Shown in pieces: positions 28,930 through 40,200 of a stretch of DNA of 64,000 nucleotides. Both the position numbers and the translations under genes were made by a program. Under the pieces are notes generated by a model. The model saw only the letters and a list, made by a program, of their open reading frames with translations, was not told where the DNA came from and did no database searches. Within the stretch, counting starts at the first letter, position 1, and each line of letters begins with the position of its first letter. Source of the stretch: Cherax quadricarinatus (taxonomy: Eukaryota; Arthropoda; Malacostraca; Decapoda; Parastacidae). The stretch lies in contig NC_091303.1 of the NCBI RefSeq assembly GCF_038502225.1, positions 23,199,986 through 23,263,985 on the forward strand. Direction: 5' to 3'.

Positions 28930-30346
28930 TGTTCAACACTGTAAACCAGGTAGTGTTAAACACTGTAAACCAGGTAGTGTTCAACATTGTAAACCAGGTA
29001 GTGTTCAACACTGTAAACCAGGTAGTGTTCAACACTGTAAACCAGGTAGTGTTAAACACTGTAAACCAGGTAGTGTTCAACATTGTAATCCAGGTAGTGT
29101 TCAACACTGTAAACCAGGTAGTGTTAAACACTGTAAACCAGGCAGTGTTCAACATTGTAAAACAGGTAGTGTTCAACACTGTAAACCAGGTAGTGTTAAA
29201 CACTGTAAACCAGGCAGTGTTCAACATTGTAAACCAGGTAGTGTTCAACACTGTAAACCAGGTAGTGTTAAACACTGTAAACCAGGTAGTGTTCAACATT
29301 GTGAACCAGGTAGTGTTCAACATTGTAAATCAGGTAGTGCTCAACATTGTAAACCAGGTAGTGTTCAACATTGTAAACCAGGTAGTGTTGAACATTGTAA
29401 ACCAGGCAGTGTTCAACATTGTTAACCAGGCAGTGTTCAACATTGTAAACCAGGCAGTGTTCAACATTGTAAACCAGGTAGTGTTCAACATTGTAAACCA
29501 GGTAGTGTTGAACATTGTAAACCAGGCAGTGTTCAACATTGTGAACCAGGTCAGTGTTCAACATTGTAAACCAGGTAGTGTTCAACACTGTAAACCAGGT
29601 AGTGTTGAACACTGTAAACCAGGTAGTGTTCAACATTGTAAACCAGGTAGTGTTCAACACTGTAAACCAGGTAGTGTTCAACATTGTAAACCAGGTAGTG
29701 TTCAACACTGTAAACCAGGTAGTGTTCAACATTGTAATCCAGGCAGTGTTCAACATTGTGAACCAGGCAGTGTTCAACATTGTAAACCAGGTAGTGTTCA
29801 ACACTGTAAACCAGGTAGTGTTCAACACTGTAAACCAGGTAGTGTTCAACATTGTAAACCAGGTAGTGTTCAACATTGTAAACCAGGTAGTGTTGAACAT
29901 TGTAAACCAGGCAGTGTTCAACATTGTAAACCAGGCAGTGTTCAACATTGTAAACCAGGTAGTGTTCAACATTGTAAACCAGGTAGTGTTCAACATTGTA
30001 AACCAGGTAGTGTTCAACATTGTAAACCAGGTAGTGTTGAAGATTGTAAACCAGGTAGTGTTCAACATTGTAAACCAGGCAGTGTTCAACATTGTAAACC
30101 AGGTAGTGTTGAACATTGTAAACCAGGTAGTGTTCAACATTGTAAACCAGGCAGCGTTCAACATTGTAAACCAGGCAGTGTTCAACACTTTAAACCAGGC
30201 AGTGTTCAACATTGTAAACCAGGCAGTGTTCAACATTGTAAACCAGGCAGTGTTCAACATTGTAAACCAGGCAGCGTTCAACATTGTAAACCAGGCAGTG
30301 TTCAACACTTTAAACCAGGCAGTGTTCAACATTGTAAACCAGGCAG
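28930..30346 (+). repeat. 1,416-bp higher-order segment, copy 2
   Basis: Direct tandem copy of 27514-28929. The rare unit TGAAGATTGT recurs at 30038, 1,417 bp after the first; the extra base is a T inserted near 29551 (CCAGGTCAGTG). A point change makes GTTAACC at about 29421. These few differences point to a very recent duplication. Confidence 0.85.
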
Positions 30347-30725
30347 TGTTCAACATTGTAAACCAGGCAGTGTTCAACATTGTAAACCAGGCAGTGTTCA
30401 ACATTGTAAACCAGGCAGTGTTCAACACTTTAAACCAGGCAGTGTTCAACACTTTAAACCAGGCAGTGTTCATCATTGTAAACCAGGTAGTGTTGAACAT
30501 TGTAAACCAGGCAGTGTTCAACATTGTAAACCATGCAGTATTCAACATTGTAATCCATGCAATGTTCAACATTGCAAGCCAGGCAGTGTTCAACACACGT
30601 TCTGACAAGGTCCTCTGGTCACCTGTCTTGTTCTCAGCTGAACCTGACATTGTCTGGTATGCTGATACCGACAAGATGTGTAAAAAGAGATATTTTTTTG
30701 TACAGTTCAGGACGTTGATTTCAGG

Positions 30726-30765
30726 CAACGTTTCGCTACTATTGAATTCTTCAGTCCTGAAGATG
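30726..30765 (-). ncRNA. Hammerhead-like motif relic (weak)
   Basis: On the minus strand the sequence reads CTGAAGA, then about 13 bases, then GAAACG. This matches the CUGANGA ... GAAA spacing of the hammerhead ribozyme core found in Penelope-like elements. The presumed stem II between the boxes pairs poorly, so activity is unlikely. It could equally be a chance match inside an unknown dispersed repeat. Confidence 0.2.
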
Positions 30766-31585
30766 CCACTACTGACTGACCTACCTGTTACTACGACTAA
30801 CTTATCTTTACTCATTTGTACCCTAACTTTATTTACTTCAGTTCTTAGCCTTATATCCTTGTATTACAGGACTTATATTCTTGTATTACCGGAGTCAGCA
30901 ACGACCCAGGAATCAAAAGTTTCCTTATCAACGCCTGAAATATTTTGCACATGCGTCATTTCCTCCTCTTGAGGCCATCTCATACCTGGCTTTCACCGCT
31001 ACCACTGGCTGTGCCAGAGTGTCCTGCAACACTGGTCAGGGTTGGTGGTAGAAAGTAATTTTTGGGGGGTGGAAAGAAACCGTGTGGTTGTTGAGGGTGA
31101 GGAGGAGGAAGATGGTGGGATGCATCTGAATAGGTGATTGGGGGAGGGGGGCGAAAGAGAAGGTGTTCGTGGGGGTGAGGAAGTGGGTGGTGAAGGTGAG
31201 GCAGGAGAGTAGGGGAGGGTTGCTGTCAGCACGCCAGAAATACTCACGGCGCCCCCTACCCGCCCCCTACCACCACCATCGCTACTACCAGCAGCAGCAG
31301 CAGCTCCCTTTGCTGACATACTGGTTGAGTGGGGGCGGGAGAAGGGTACAGGGAAGGGAAGGGGAGAGGGAAGGACGGAGTAAGAGAAGGCAGGCTTCCT
31401 GAAGGAGGTAAACCAGAGATGTGGATGGGGAGAGGAGGAGGAGGAGGAGGGCAGAGAGGAGAACGAAACCAGACGAAGTAAAAAAAGGGGGCTGGATTAC
31501 TGAGAAAGATGGCTCAGGACACAACAATAATACGAACCAAGAACTCGCTGGAAAAGAACACTTATGTAAAGCTCATTGATTAAAG

Positions 31586-31615
31586 AAAACGTTTCGCCAT
31601 GAGTGGCTTCATCAC
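31586..31615 (-). ncRNA. Hammerhead-like motif relic (C3 changed)
   Basis: The minus strand reads GTGATGA, then a GCCA/TGGC stem with a CTCA loop, then GAAACG. Stem II and the GAAA box fit a hammerhead core, but the first core base is G rather than the invariant C, which should prevent cleavage. It may be the remains of a Penelope-like element end. I did not find flanking reverse transcriptase sequence. Confidence 0.25.
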
Positions 31616-31878
31616 AACGTTTTACACAGTTAACCCGTATCAGTGAACCATGAAGAACCAAGAACTCTCCGTGAGTAAGGAGGTGCTAAACACTGAAGGT
31701 TCAAACAGAGCCCAGGGAGAAACGAGGGATGGAGAGTTATCAGATTTGATCCGAGGAATGGAAGGGTAGCTCCAGTTCCTAGGATGATGAGCCCTTCACT
31801 AAGCATCAAGGAAATTTCCTACCTTGAAGGAAAGTATCTCTCGAAATGTTGGTAAAAATAATTTACTTGTAACAACTC

Positions 31879-32011
31879 TGACACATCAACCAAGTTTAAT
31901 GTGACACATCAACCAAGTTTAATGTGACACATCAACCAAGTTTAATGTGACACATCAACCAAGTTTAATGTGACACATCAACCAAGTTTAATGTGACACA
32001 TCAACCAAGTT
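31879..32011 (+). repeat. 23-bp tandem repeat, ~6 copies
   Basis: Copies of a 23-bp unit beginning TGACACATCAACCAAG start at 31879, 31902 and every 23 bp to 31994. The last copy is partial. The copies are nearly identical. Confidence 0.95.
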
Positions 32012-32048
32012 CAGTGGAATCACTGGTTTAGCGGTTTCAGGTAGCACT

Positions 32049-33182
32049 TCAGTGTAGTGGTACGTCAGTGTAGTGGTACGTCAGTGTAGTGGTACGTCAG
32101 TGTAGTGGTACGTCAGTGTGCTGGTACGTCGGTGTAGTGGTACGTCAGTGTAGTGGTACGTCAGTGTAGTGGTACGTCAGTGTAGTGGTATGTCAGTGTA
32201 GTGGTACGTCAGTGTAGTGGTACGTCAGTGTAGTGGTACGTCAGTGTAGTGGTACGTCAGTGTAGTGGTACGTCAGTGTGCTGGTACGTCGGTGTAGTGG
32301 TACGTCAGTGTAGTGGTACGTCAGTGTAGTGGTACGTCAGTGTAGTGGTATGTCAGTGTAGTGGTACGTCAGTGTAGTGGTACGTCAGTGTAGTGGTACG
32401 TTAGTGAAGTGGTACGTCAGTGTAGTGGTACGTCAGTGTAGTGGTACGTCAGTGTAGTGATACGTCAGTGTAGTGGTACGTTAGTGTAGTGATACGTTAG
32501 TGAAGTGGTACGTCAGTGTAGTGGTACGTCAGTGTAGTGGTACGTCAGTGTAGTGATACGTCAGTGTAGTGGTACGTTAGTGTAGTGATACGTTAGTGAA
32601 GTGGTACATCAGTGTAGTGGTACGTCAGTGCAGTGGTACGTCATTGTAATGGTACGTCAGTGCAATGGTAAGTCAGTGTAATGGTAAGTCAGTGTAATGG
32701 TACGTCAGTATATTGGTACGTCATTGTAGTGGTACGTCGGCGTAATGGTACGTCATTGTAATGGTACGTCATTGTAATGGTACGTCAGTGTAATGGTAAG
32801 TCAGTGTAATGGTACGTCGGTATAATGGTATGCCGGTGTAGTGGTACGTCATTGTAATGGTACGTAAGTGTAATGGTACGTCAGTGTAATGGTACGTCAG
32901 TATATTGGTACGTCATTGTAGTGGTACGTCGGCGTAATGGTACGTCATTGTAATGGTACGTCATTGTAATGGTACGTCAGTGTATTGGTACGCTAGTGTA
33001 ATGGTACGTCAATATAGTGGTACGTCAGTGTAGTAGTACGTCGGTGTAATGGTACGTAAGTGTAATGGTACGTCACTGTAATGGTACGTCAGTGTAATAG
33101 TACGTCAGTGTAATAGTACGTCAGTATAATGGTACGTCAGTATAATGGTACGTCAGTGTAGTGGTACGTCGGTGTAGTGGTG
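32049..33182 (+). repeat. 16-bp tandem repeat (~71 copies)
   Basis: The unit is TACGTCAGTGTAGTGG. It is homogeneous at the left and drifts after about 32600 toward ATTGTAATGG forms. Higher-order periods are visible: the variant CAGTGTGCTGG recurs after 160 bp (10 units; 32113 and 32273), and GTGATACGTCAG recurs after 96 bp (6 units; 32457 and 32553). Each unit contains TGACGTAC on the minus strand, close to a CRE/ATF half site, but no function is implied by that alone. Confidence 0.95.
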
Positions 33183-33220
33183 TGACAAGTGGTCTTCAGT
33201 CTTATAATTTGCTTCCCTGA

Positions 33221-33371
33221 TACTTCAACACTGACACTGTTCCTTCAACACTGACACTGTTACTTCAACAGTGACACTGTTCCTTCAACACTGACATTGT
33301 TCCTTCAACACTGACACTGTTCCTTCAACACTGACATTGTTCCTTCAACACTGACACTGTTCCTTCAACAC
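33221..33371 (+). repeat. 20-bp tandem repeat, 7.5 copies
   Basis: Seven full units of TCCTTCAACACTGACACTGT, with minor changes (TACTTC, CAGTGA, GACATT), run from 33221 to 33360, followed by a partial unit. The array sits 40 bp after the 16-bp array. It shares TTCAACACTG with variants of the large 24-bp satellite. Confidence 0.95.
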
Positions 33372-33488
33372 CATCACCAGGAAAAGAGGGATGATGCTGG
33401 TTACAGTAGTACCATGAAATACCTCAACTGCCGTTGTAGCACTGGAACTGTGGTCTACGTTATCCACAACCTCAGTTCTAAAGACTTG

Positions 33489-33900
33489 TCATGTATGTTG
33501 AGCGGGTCCAGCACTCACTCTCTGTGAATCGGCTGACAGACAATTTCTCGTCAAAACCGTGAGCTGGAGACCGCTATAACAGGAGATGCTCATGACCAAG
33601 TGAGAGAAGTTGGATGTTGTGTTTGACTGTTGCAGATGATAAGATGATGTAGTGCCATCTATCCGTTTGTTCTTGACTATGTTGAATTTCAGCATTTTAG
33701 CGATGGTAACCGCTGCAGGAGTTGAATCAGACATCTGATCTTTGTTGGTAGGACCCTCTAGGGTAGTCCTCACCGGGGCAAGCAGCAATGATAGCACATG
33801 TTCTCCTTGGCAGCCTTCTGGGAATCCATTAAAGGTCATGGCTTCTCCAAACATGAAGTGATGTACAATGTGTGCAGCACATGCAAGATGGACTACAGGA
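33489..33900 (-). pseudogene. Decayed ORF fragment of an unknown protein, cut by the gap
   Basis: A minus-strand frame of about 130 codons runs from the N gap down to a stop at 33489. It contains AKMLKFNIVKNKR and a preceding VLSLLLAPVRTTLEGP, which faintly recall a recurrent uncharacterised protein family seen in decapod and other invertebrate genomes. After about residue 90 of the visible part the resemblance ends, which may mean a frameshift. Its upstream part is lost in the gap. There is no start codon or splice evidence to support a live gene. A random open frame is a fair alternative. Confidence 0.25.
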
Positions 33901-34000
33901 NNNNNNNNNNNNNNNNNNNNNNNNNNNNNNNNNNNNNNNNNNNNNNNNNNNNNNNNNNNNNNNNNNNNNNNNNNNNNNNNNNNNNNNNNNNNNNNNNNNN
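33901..34000. other. Assembly gap (100 N)
   Basis: Exactly 100 undetermined bases, the usual placeholder for a scaffold join of unknown size. The sequence right of the gap starts AGGTAAGA, which resembles a splice donor but is unsupported. Confidence 0.99.
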
Positions 34001-34129
34001 AGGTAAGATTGTTCAAGAAATAGGACAAGTGTTTCCTAACGCCGATCTTATTCACATGATGATCGGCTACTGGAGTTCTTGGTCATCTGACTGAGGCCTT
34101 CCACTGGCTTACCGGTCCACCAGGATGTT

Positions 34130-34182
34130 CCGACTTGGATCATGAACCAGTCATTGTGTGACTAGTTTATGATCCAAGTCGG
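34130..34182. repeat. 14-bp inverted repeat
   Basis: The left arm CCGACTTGGATCAT (34130-34143) is the exact reverse complement of ATGATCCAAGTCGG (34169-34182), with a 25-base spacer. The right arm runs straight into GCCGAAACG. This could be a foldback or MITE end, or part of a structured RNA. Confidence 0.85.
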
Positions 34183-34615
34183 GCCGAAACGTCGTCATAA
34201 ACTTCAGTCTCCTAAATGTGGGTTATTTGTGAGTTGTTCCGGTCACGGTGTTGTACCTCGTTATGCTCTGACGCTGATAATTCTTGGCATTTTTTTTAGA
34301 ATAACTCTTAACTAAAATTTATTGTTTGTGAGTTCTTGTGTAAGAGATTCTTATAAGTCTGGTGGAGCTTGACAAGTCTTCGTCCAGAGGCGACCTTTAT
34401 ACAGTCCTGCCGAGGTACTCACCAACCACTCATATTTACATATGATGTAAATCGTTCAGAAAACCGACAAAGTCAAGAATTAGACAATTTTGCAATATTT
34501 AGAAATCTTTATTGTGCAAACTTTTGGCTAACAAGAGGCTTCCTTAGTCCCCTACAGATGAATGTTGGAAGACGAGGAGTTTGAGGTAATCATTCCCTGA
34601 CCCTGGAGTTAATGT

Positions 34616-34642
34616 GTTCAGTCCGTCACTGATGGACTGAAC
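34616..34642. repeat. 9-bp perfect hairpin
   Basis: GTTCAGTCC (34616-34624) pairs with GGACTGAAC (34634-34642) around a 9-base loop. It lies 28 bp before the first unit of the ATGTATATACAT array. Confidence 0.85.
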
Positions 34643-34670
34643 ATATATGCGCACCCGAATATATACTCGC

Positions 34671-36569
34671 AAATGTATATACATACGGGAGAACAAATGA
34701 ATATATATACGGGAGAACAAATGTATATACATACGGGAGAGCAAATGTATATACATGCGGGAGAACAAATGTATATACATGCGGGAGAACAAATGTATAT
34801 ACATGCGGTAGAACAAATGTATATACATGCGGGAGAACAAATGTATATACATGCGGGAGAACAAATGTATATACATACGGGAGAACAAATGTATATACAT
34901 ACGGGAGAGCAAATGTATATACATACGGGAGAGCAAATGTATATACATACGGGAGAACAAATGTATATACATGCGGGAAAACAAATGTATATACATGCGG
35001 GAGAACAAATGTATATACATACGGGAGAACAAATGTATATACATACGGGAGAGCAAATGTATATACATACGGGAGAGCAAATGTATATACATACGGGAGA
35101 ACAAATGTATATACATGCGGGAGAACAAATGTATATACATGCGGGAGAACAAATGTATATACATGCGGGAGAACAAATGTATATACATACGGGAGAACAA
35201 ATATATATACATACGGGAGAACAAATGTATATACATACGGGAGAACAAATGTATATACATGCGGGAGAACAAATGTATATACATGCGGGAGAACAAATGT
35301 ATATACATGCGGGAGAACAAATGTATATACATACGGGAGAACAAATGTATATACATACGGGAGAACAAATGTATATACATACGGGAGAACAAATGTATAT
35401 ACATACGGGAGAACAAATGTATATACATACGGGAGAACAAATGTATATACATACGGGAGAACAAATGTATATACATACGGGAGAACAAATGTATATACAT
35501 GCGGGAGAACAAATGTATATACATGCGGGAGAACAAATGTATATACATACGGGAGAACAAATGTATATACATGCGGGAGAACAAATGTATATACATACGG
35601 GAGAACAAATGTATATACATACGGGAGAACAAATGTATATACATGCGGGAGAACAAATGTATATACATGCGGGAGAACAAATGTATATACATACGGGAGA
35701 ACAAATGTATATACATACGAGAGAACAAATGTATATACATACGGGAGAACAAATGTATATACATGCGGGAGAACAAATGTATATACATGCGGGAGAACAA
35801 ATGTATATACATACGGGAGAACAAATGTATATACATGCGGGAGAACAAATGTATATACATACGGGAGAACAAATGTATATACATGCGGGAGAACAAATGT
35901 ATATACATGCGGGAGAACAAATGTATATACATACGGGAGAACAAATGTATATACATACGGGAGAACAAATGTATATACATGCGGGAGAACAAATGTATAT
36001 ACATGCGGGAGAACAAATGTATATACATACGGGAGAACAAATGTATATACATACGGGAGAACAAATGTATATACATACGGGAGAACAAATGTATATACAT
36101 ACGGGAGAACAAATGTATATACATACGGGAGAACAAATGTATATACATACGGGAGAACAAATGTATATACATACGGGAGAACAAATGTATATACATGCGG
36201 GAGAACAAATGTATATACATGCGGGAGAACAAATGTATATACATGCGGGAGAACAAATGTATATACATGCGGGAGAACAAATGTATATACATACGGGAGA
36301 ACAAATGTATATACATGCGGGAGAACAAATGTATATACATACGGGAGAACAAATGTATATACATACGGGAGAGCAAATGTATATACATACGGGAGAACAA
36401 ATGTATATACATGCGGGAGAACAAATGTATATACATGCGGGAGAACAAATGTATATACATGCGGGAGAACAAATGTATATACATGCGGGAGAACAAATGT
36501 ATATACATACGGGAGAACAAATGTATATACATACGGGAGAACAAATGTATATACATACGGGTGAACAAA
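34671..36569 (+). repeat. Second 24-bp array with palindromic core (~79 copies)
   Basis: The unit is ATGTATATACAT followed by RCGGGAGAACAA. The first half is a perfect 12-bp palindrome. The array is extremely homogeneous: nearly all variation is A or G at one site (CATACGGG/CATGCGGG), plus occasional GAGAGCAA, single changes at 34811, 34978, 35205 and 35720, and a few near the edges. Five frames are open for over 590 codons (for example an MYIHTGEQ period), purely because the unit is 24 bp. It is unrelated in sequence to the large satellite. Confidence 0.97.
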
Positions 36570-37276
36570 CCCCATCAAGAAAATAATCTACTGTGGTTTT
36601 AACAAAGTGTGTTATGCTGTGTAAGACAGAAACTCTGAGGGAACGACCCACCAAGTATCACAGAGTGACTGACTTGCTTCACTTACATACTCACACACAG
36701 GTATAAGCACACTTACTAGTGTACATAAGGACACGCATGCCCCCAGGTATACTTAAGCACTAGTGTCATGAGCATACAGAGAGGGGCCAAGAACTGAGCC
36801 TCTATTCAATGAAACAACTCGCTCAGTACAACGCAGTAAGCACATGCATACGTACACACATGTACACATAAAGACATATACGTGAGCATGTATACACATA
36901 GGCATACATACGCAAGAGTGTACATACATACATGCATACCCACATCCTTATAAAGTTTTATTTTTTCGCCACATTAAAATTTTGCCACGATCTGCACTAT
37001 TCACTCTTCCATACAGTGAGGTGGAGGGGGCTGAGCTTATTGAATGCAGGGACACAGTTCTTGGATCATACAGTGGCTGAAATGCATTTTTAAACATCCC
37101 CTAAGAAGATACTCAAAAAAAATCTGATTTTTCTTATCTTCTGCTTGTTGTCTGCTTCCAAACTTACATTTATACCTTAAGAACGCCTCTCCGACCGACT
37201 TCAACTTATCAACGCTGGTTTATGGTATTTTGAGGATTGTTGCAATGGATCTGATGACTCACTGATTGTCCATGAG
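36570..37276. other. Spacer, no gene seen
   Basis: About 700 bp. The part 36660-36950 is rich in CA and ATAC words (ACATAC, GTACAC), a loose microsatellite-like composition. The part 36950-37276 is ordinary AT-rich sequence. Nothing else recognised. Confidence 0.6.
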
Positions 37277-40200
37277 CACTCAACACTGGTGTTACCAACA
37301 CAAACACTCAACACTGGTGTTACCAACACAAACACTCAACACTGGTGTTACCAACACAAACACTCAACACTGGTGTTACCAACACAAACACTCAACACTG
37401 GTGTTACCAACACAGACACTCAACACTGGTGTTACCAACACAGACACTCAACACTGGTGTTACCAACACAGACACTCAACACTGGTGTTACCAGCACAAA
37501 CACTCAACACTGGTGTTACCAATACAGACACTCAACACTGGTGTTACCAAAACAAACACTCAACACTGGTGTTACCAACACAAACACTCAACACTGGTGT
37601 TACCAACACAGACACTCAACACTGGTGTTACCAACACAAACACTCAACACTGGTGTTACCAACACAGACACTCAACACTGGTGTTACCAACACAGACACT
37701 CAACACTGGTGTTACCAACACAAACACTCAACACTGGTGTTACCAACACAAACACTCAACACTGGTGTTACCAACACAAACACTCATCACTGGTGTTACC
37801 AACACAAACACTCAACACTGGTGTTACCAACACAAACACTCAACACTGGTGTTACCAACACAAACACTTAACACTGGTGTTACCAACACGGACACTCAAC
37901 ACTGGTGTTATTAACACAAACACTCAACACTGGTGTTACCAACACAAACACTCATCACTGGTGTTACCAACACAGACACTCAACTCTGGTGTTACCAACA
38001 CAAACACTGAACACTGGTGTTACCAACACAAACACTCAACACTGGTGTTACCAACACAAACACTCAACACTGGTGTTACCAACACAGACACTCAACACTG
38101 GTGTTACCAACACAAACACTCAACACTGGTGTTAGCAACACAAACACTCAACACTGGTGTTACCAGCACAAACACTCAACACTGGTGTTACCAACACAAA
38201 CACTCAACACTGGTGTTACCAACACAAACACTCAACACTGGTGTTACCAACACAAACACTCAACACTGGTGTTACCAACACAGACACTCAACACTGGTGT
38301 TACCAACACAAACACTCAACACTGGTGTTACCAACACAAACACTCAACTCTGGTGTTACCAACACAAACACTCAACACTGGTGTTACCAACACAGACACT
38401 CAACTCTGGTGTTACCAACACAAACACTCAACACTGGTGTTACCAACACAAACACTCAACACTGGTGTTACCAACACAAACACTCAACACTGGTGTTACC
38501 AACACAAACACTCAACACTGGTGTTACCAACACAAACACTCAACACTGGTGTTACCAACACAGACACTCAACTCTGGTGTTACCAACACAGACACTCAAC
38601 ACTGGTGTTACCAACACAAACACTCAACACTGGTGTTACCAACACAAACACTCAACACTGGTGTTACCAACACAGACACTCAACTCTGGTGTTACCAACA
38701 CAGACACTCAACACTGGTGTTACCAACACAAACACTCAACACTGGTGTTACACTCAAACACTGGTGTTACCAACACAGAACTCAACACTGGTGTTACCAA
38801 CACAAACACTCACTGGTGTTACCAACACAAACACTCAACACTGGTGCTACCAACACAAACACTCATCACTAGTGTTACCAACACAGGCACTCAACACTGG
38901 TGTTACCAACACTGATGTAACCAACACAAACACTCAACACTGGTGTTACCAACACAAACACTCAACACTGGTGTTACCAACACAAACACTCAACACTGGT
39001 GTTACCAACACAAACACTCAACACTGGTGTTACCAACACAGACACTCAACTCTGGTGTTACCAACACAGACACTCAACACTGGTGTTACCAACACAAACA
39101 CTCAACACTGGTGTTACCAACACAAACACTCAACACTGGTGTTACCAACACAAACACTCAACACTGGTGTTACCAACACAAACACTCAACACTGGTGTTA
39201 CCAACACAAACACTCAACACTGGTGTTACCAACACAAAACACTCAACACTGGTGTTACCAACAGAAACACTCAACACTGGTGTTACCAACACAAACACTC
39301 AACACTGGTGTTACCAACACACACTCAACACTGGTGTTACCAACACAGACACTCAACACTGGTGTTACCAACACAGACACTCAACACTGGTGTTACCAAC
39401 ACAAACACTCAACACTGGTGTTACCAACACAACACTCAACTCTGGTGTTACCAACACAGACACTCAACACTGGTGTTACCAACACAAACACTCAACACTG
39501 GTGTTACCAACACAAACACTCAACACTGGTGTTACCAACACAAACACTCACACTCAACACTGGTGTTACCAACACAGACACTCAACACTGGTGTTACCAA
39601 CACAGACACTCAACACCAACACAGACACTCAACACTGGTGTTACCAACACAAACACTCAACACTGGTGTTACCAACACAAACACTCAACACTGGTGTTAC
39701 CAACACAGACACTCAACTCTGGTGTTACCAACACAGACACTCAACACTGGTGTTACCAACACAGACACTCAACACTGGTGTTACCAACACAAACACTCAA
39801 CACTGGTGTTACCAACACAAACACTCAACACTGGTGTTACACTCAACACTGGTGTTACCAACACAAACACTCAACACTGGTGTTACCAACACAAACACTC
39901 AACACTGGTGTTACCAACACAAACACTCAACACTGGTGTTACCAACACAAACACTCAACACTGGTGTTACCAACACAAACACTCAACACTGGTGTTACCA
40001 ACACAAACACTCAACACTGGTGTTACCAACACAAACACTCAACACTGGTGTTACCAACACAAACACTCAACACTGGTGTTACCAACACAGACACTCAACA
40101 CTGGTGTTACCAACACAAACACTCAACACTGGTGTTACCAACACAGACACAACTGGTGTTACCAACACTCAACACTGGTGTTACCAACACAGACACTCAA

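Larger units (their letters stand above)
197..30596 (+). repeat. Giant 24-bp satellite array (~1,266 units)
   Basis: A head-to-tail array of a 24-bp unit (for example 197-220) with core GTTSAACATTGTAAACC followed by AGGYAGT. Every unit has the same orientation. Common variants are G or C in GTTSAAC, GGTAGT/GGCAGT, CATTGT/CACTGT, and GTTAAAC (mainly 27.3-29.3 kb). The first ~8 kb mixes GTTGAAC and GTTCAAC, 8.2-23.7 kb is almost all GTTCAAC, and GTTGAAC returns after 23.7 kb. Because 24 is a multiple of 3 and the unit lacks stops in five of six frames, ORFs over 1,000 codons appear on both strands. They code for 8-residue periods and are not taken as genes. This is a satellite DNA; a centromeric or heterochromatic role is possible but not shown. 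Confidence 0.97.
30597..31878. other. Low-copy spacer after the satellite
   Basis: About 1.3 kb without a recognisable gene. It holds a purine-rich, G-rich stretch (31080-31480) in which proline/serine or arginine-rich ORFs arise only from composition. Two short motifs resembling crustacean dispersed repeats with CGAAACG cores (30726-30765, 31586-31615) are described separately. The rest shows nothing I can name. Confidence 0.6.
34001..34670. other. Spacer with dispersed-repeat remnants
   Basis: Non-coding stretch. It contains a long inverted repeat (34130-34182), a following GGCCGAAACGTCGTCATAA motif that resembles a dispersed repeat of crustacean genomes, AT-rich sequence around 34280-34340, and a 9-bp hairpin (34616-34642) at the edge of the next array. 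No gene recognised. Confidence 0.5.

Noticed and set aside
197..30596. Telomeric origin of the large satellite
   Set aside because: No TTAGG-type arthropod telomere repeat was seen anywhere in the window.
773..30605. ORFs of up to about 1,150 codons with 8-residue periods over the 24-bp satellite
   Set aside because: The 24-bp unit is a multiple of three and lacks stops in five of six frames, so long ORFs on both strands are expected without selection. No start context, domain or codon bias supports them.
30999..31527. Serine/proline-rich ORFs on the minus strand
   Set aside because: They come from a purine-rich composition tract; no conserved domain and no signal of coding.
34001..34094. 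Splice donor AGGTAAGA just after the N gap marking an exon of a host gene
   Set aside because: A single consensus match beside a gap, with no credible coding sequence on the left side in that strand.
34544..36654. Long ORFs such as the MYIHTGEQ repeat on both strands
   Set aside because: Same artefact: a 24-bp unit gives open frames on both strands. The only variation is at one base.
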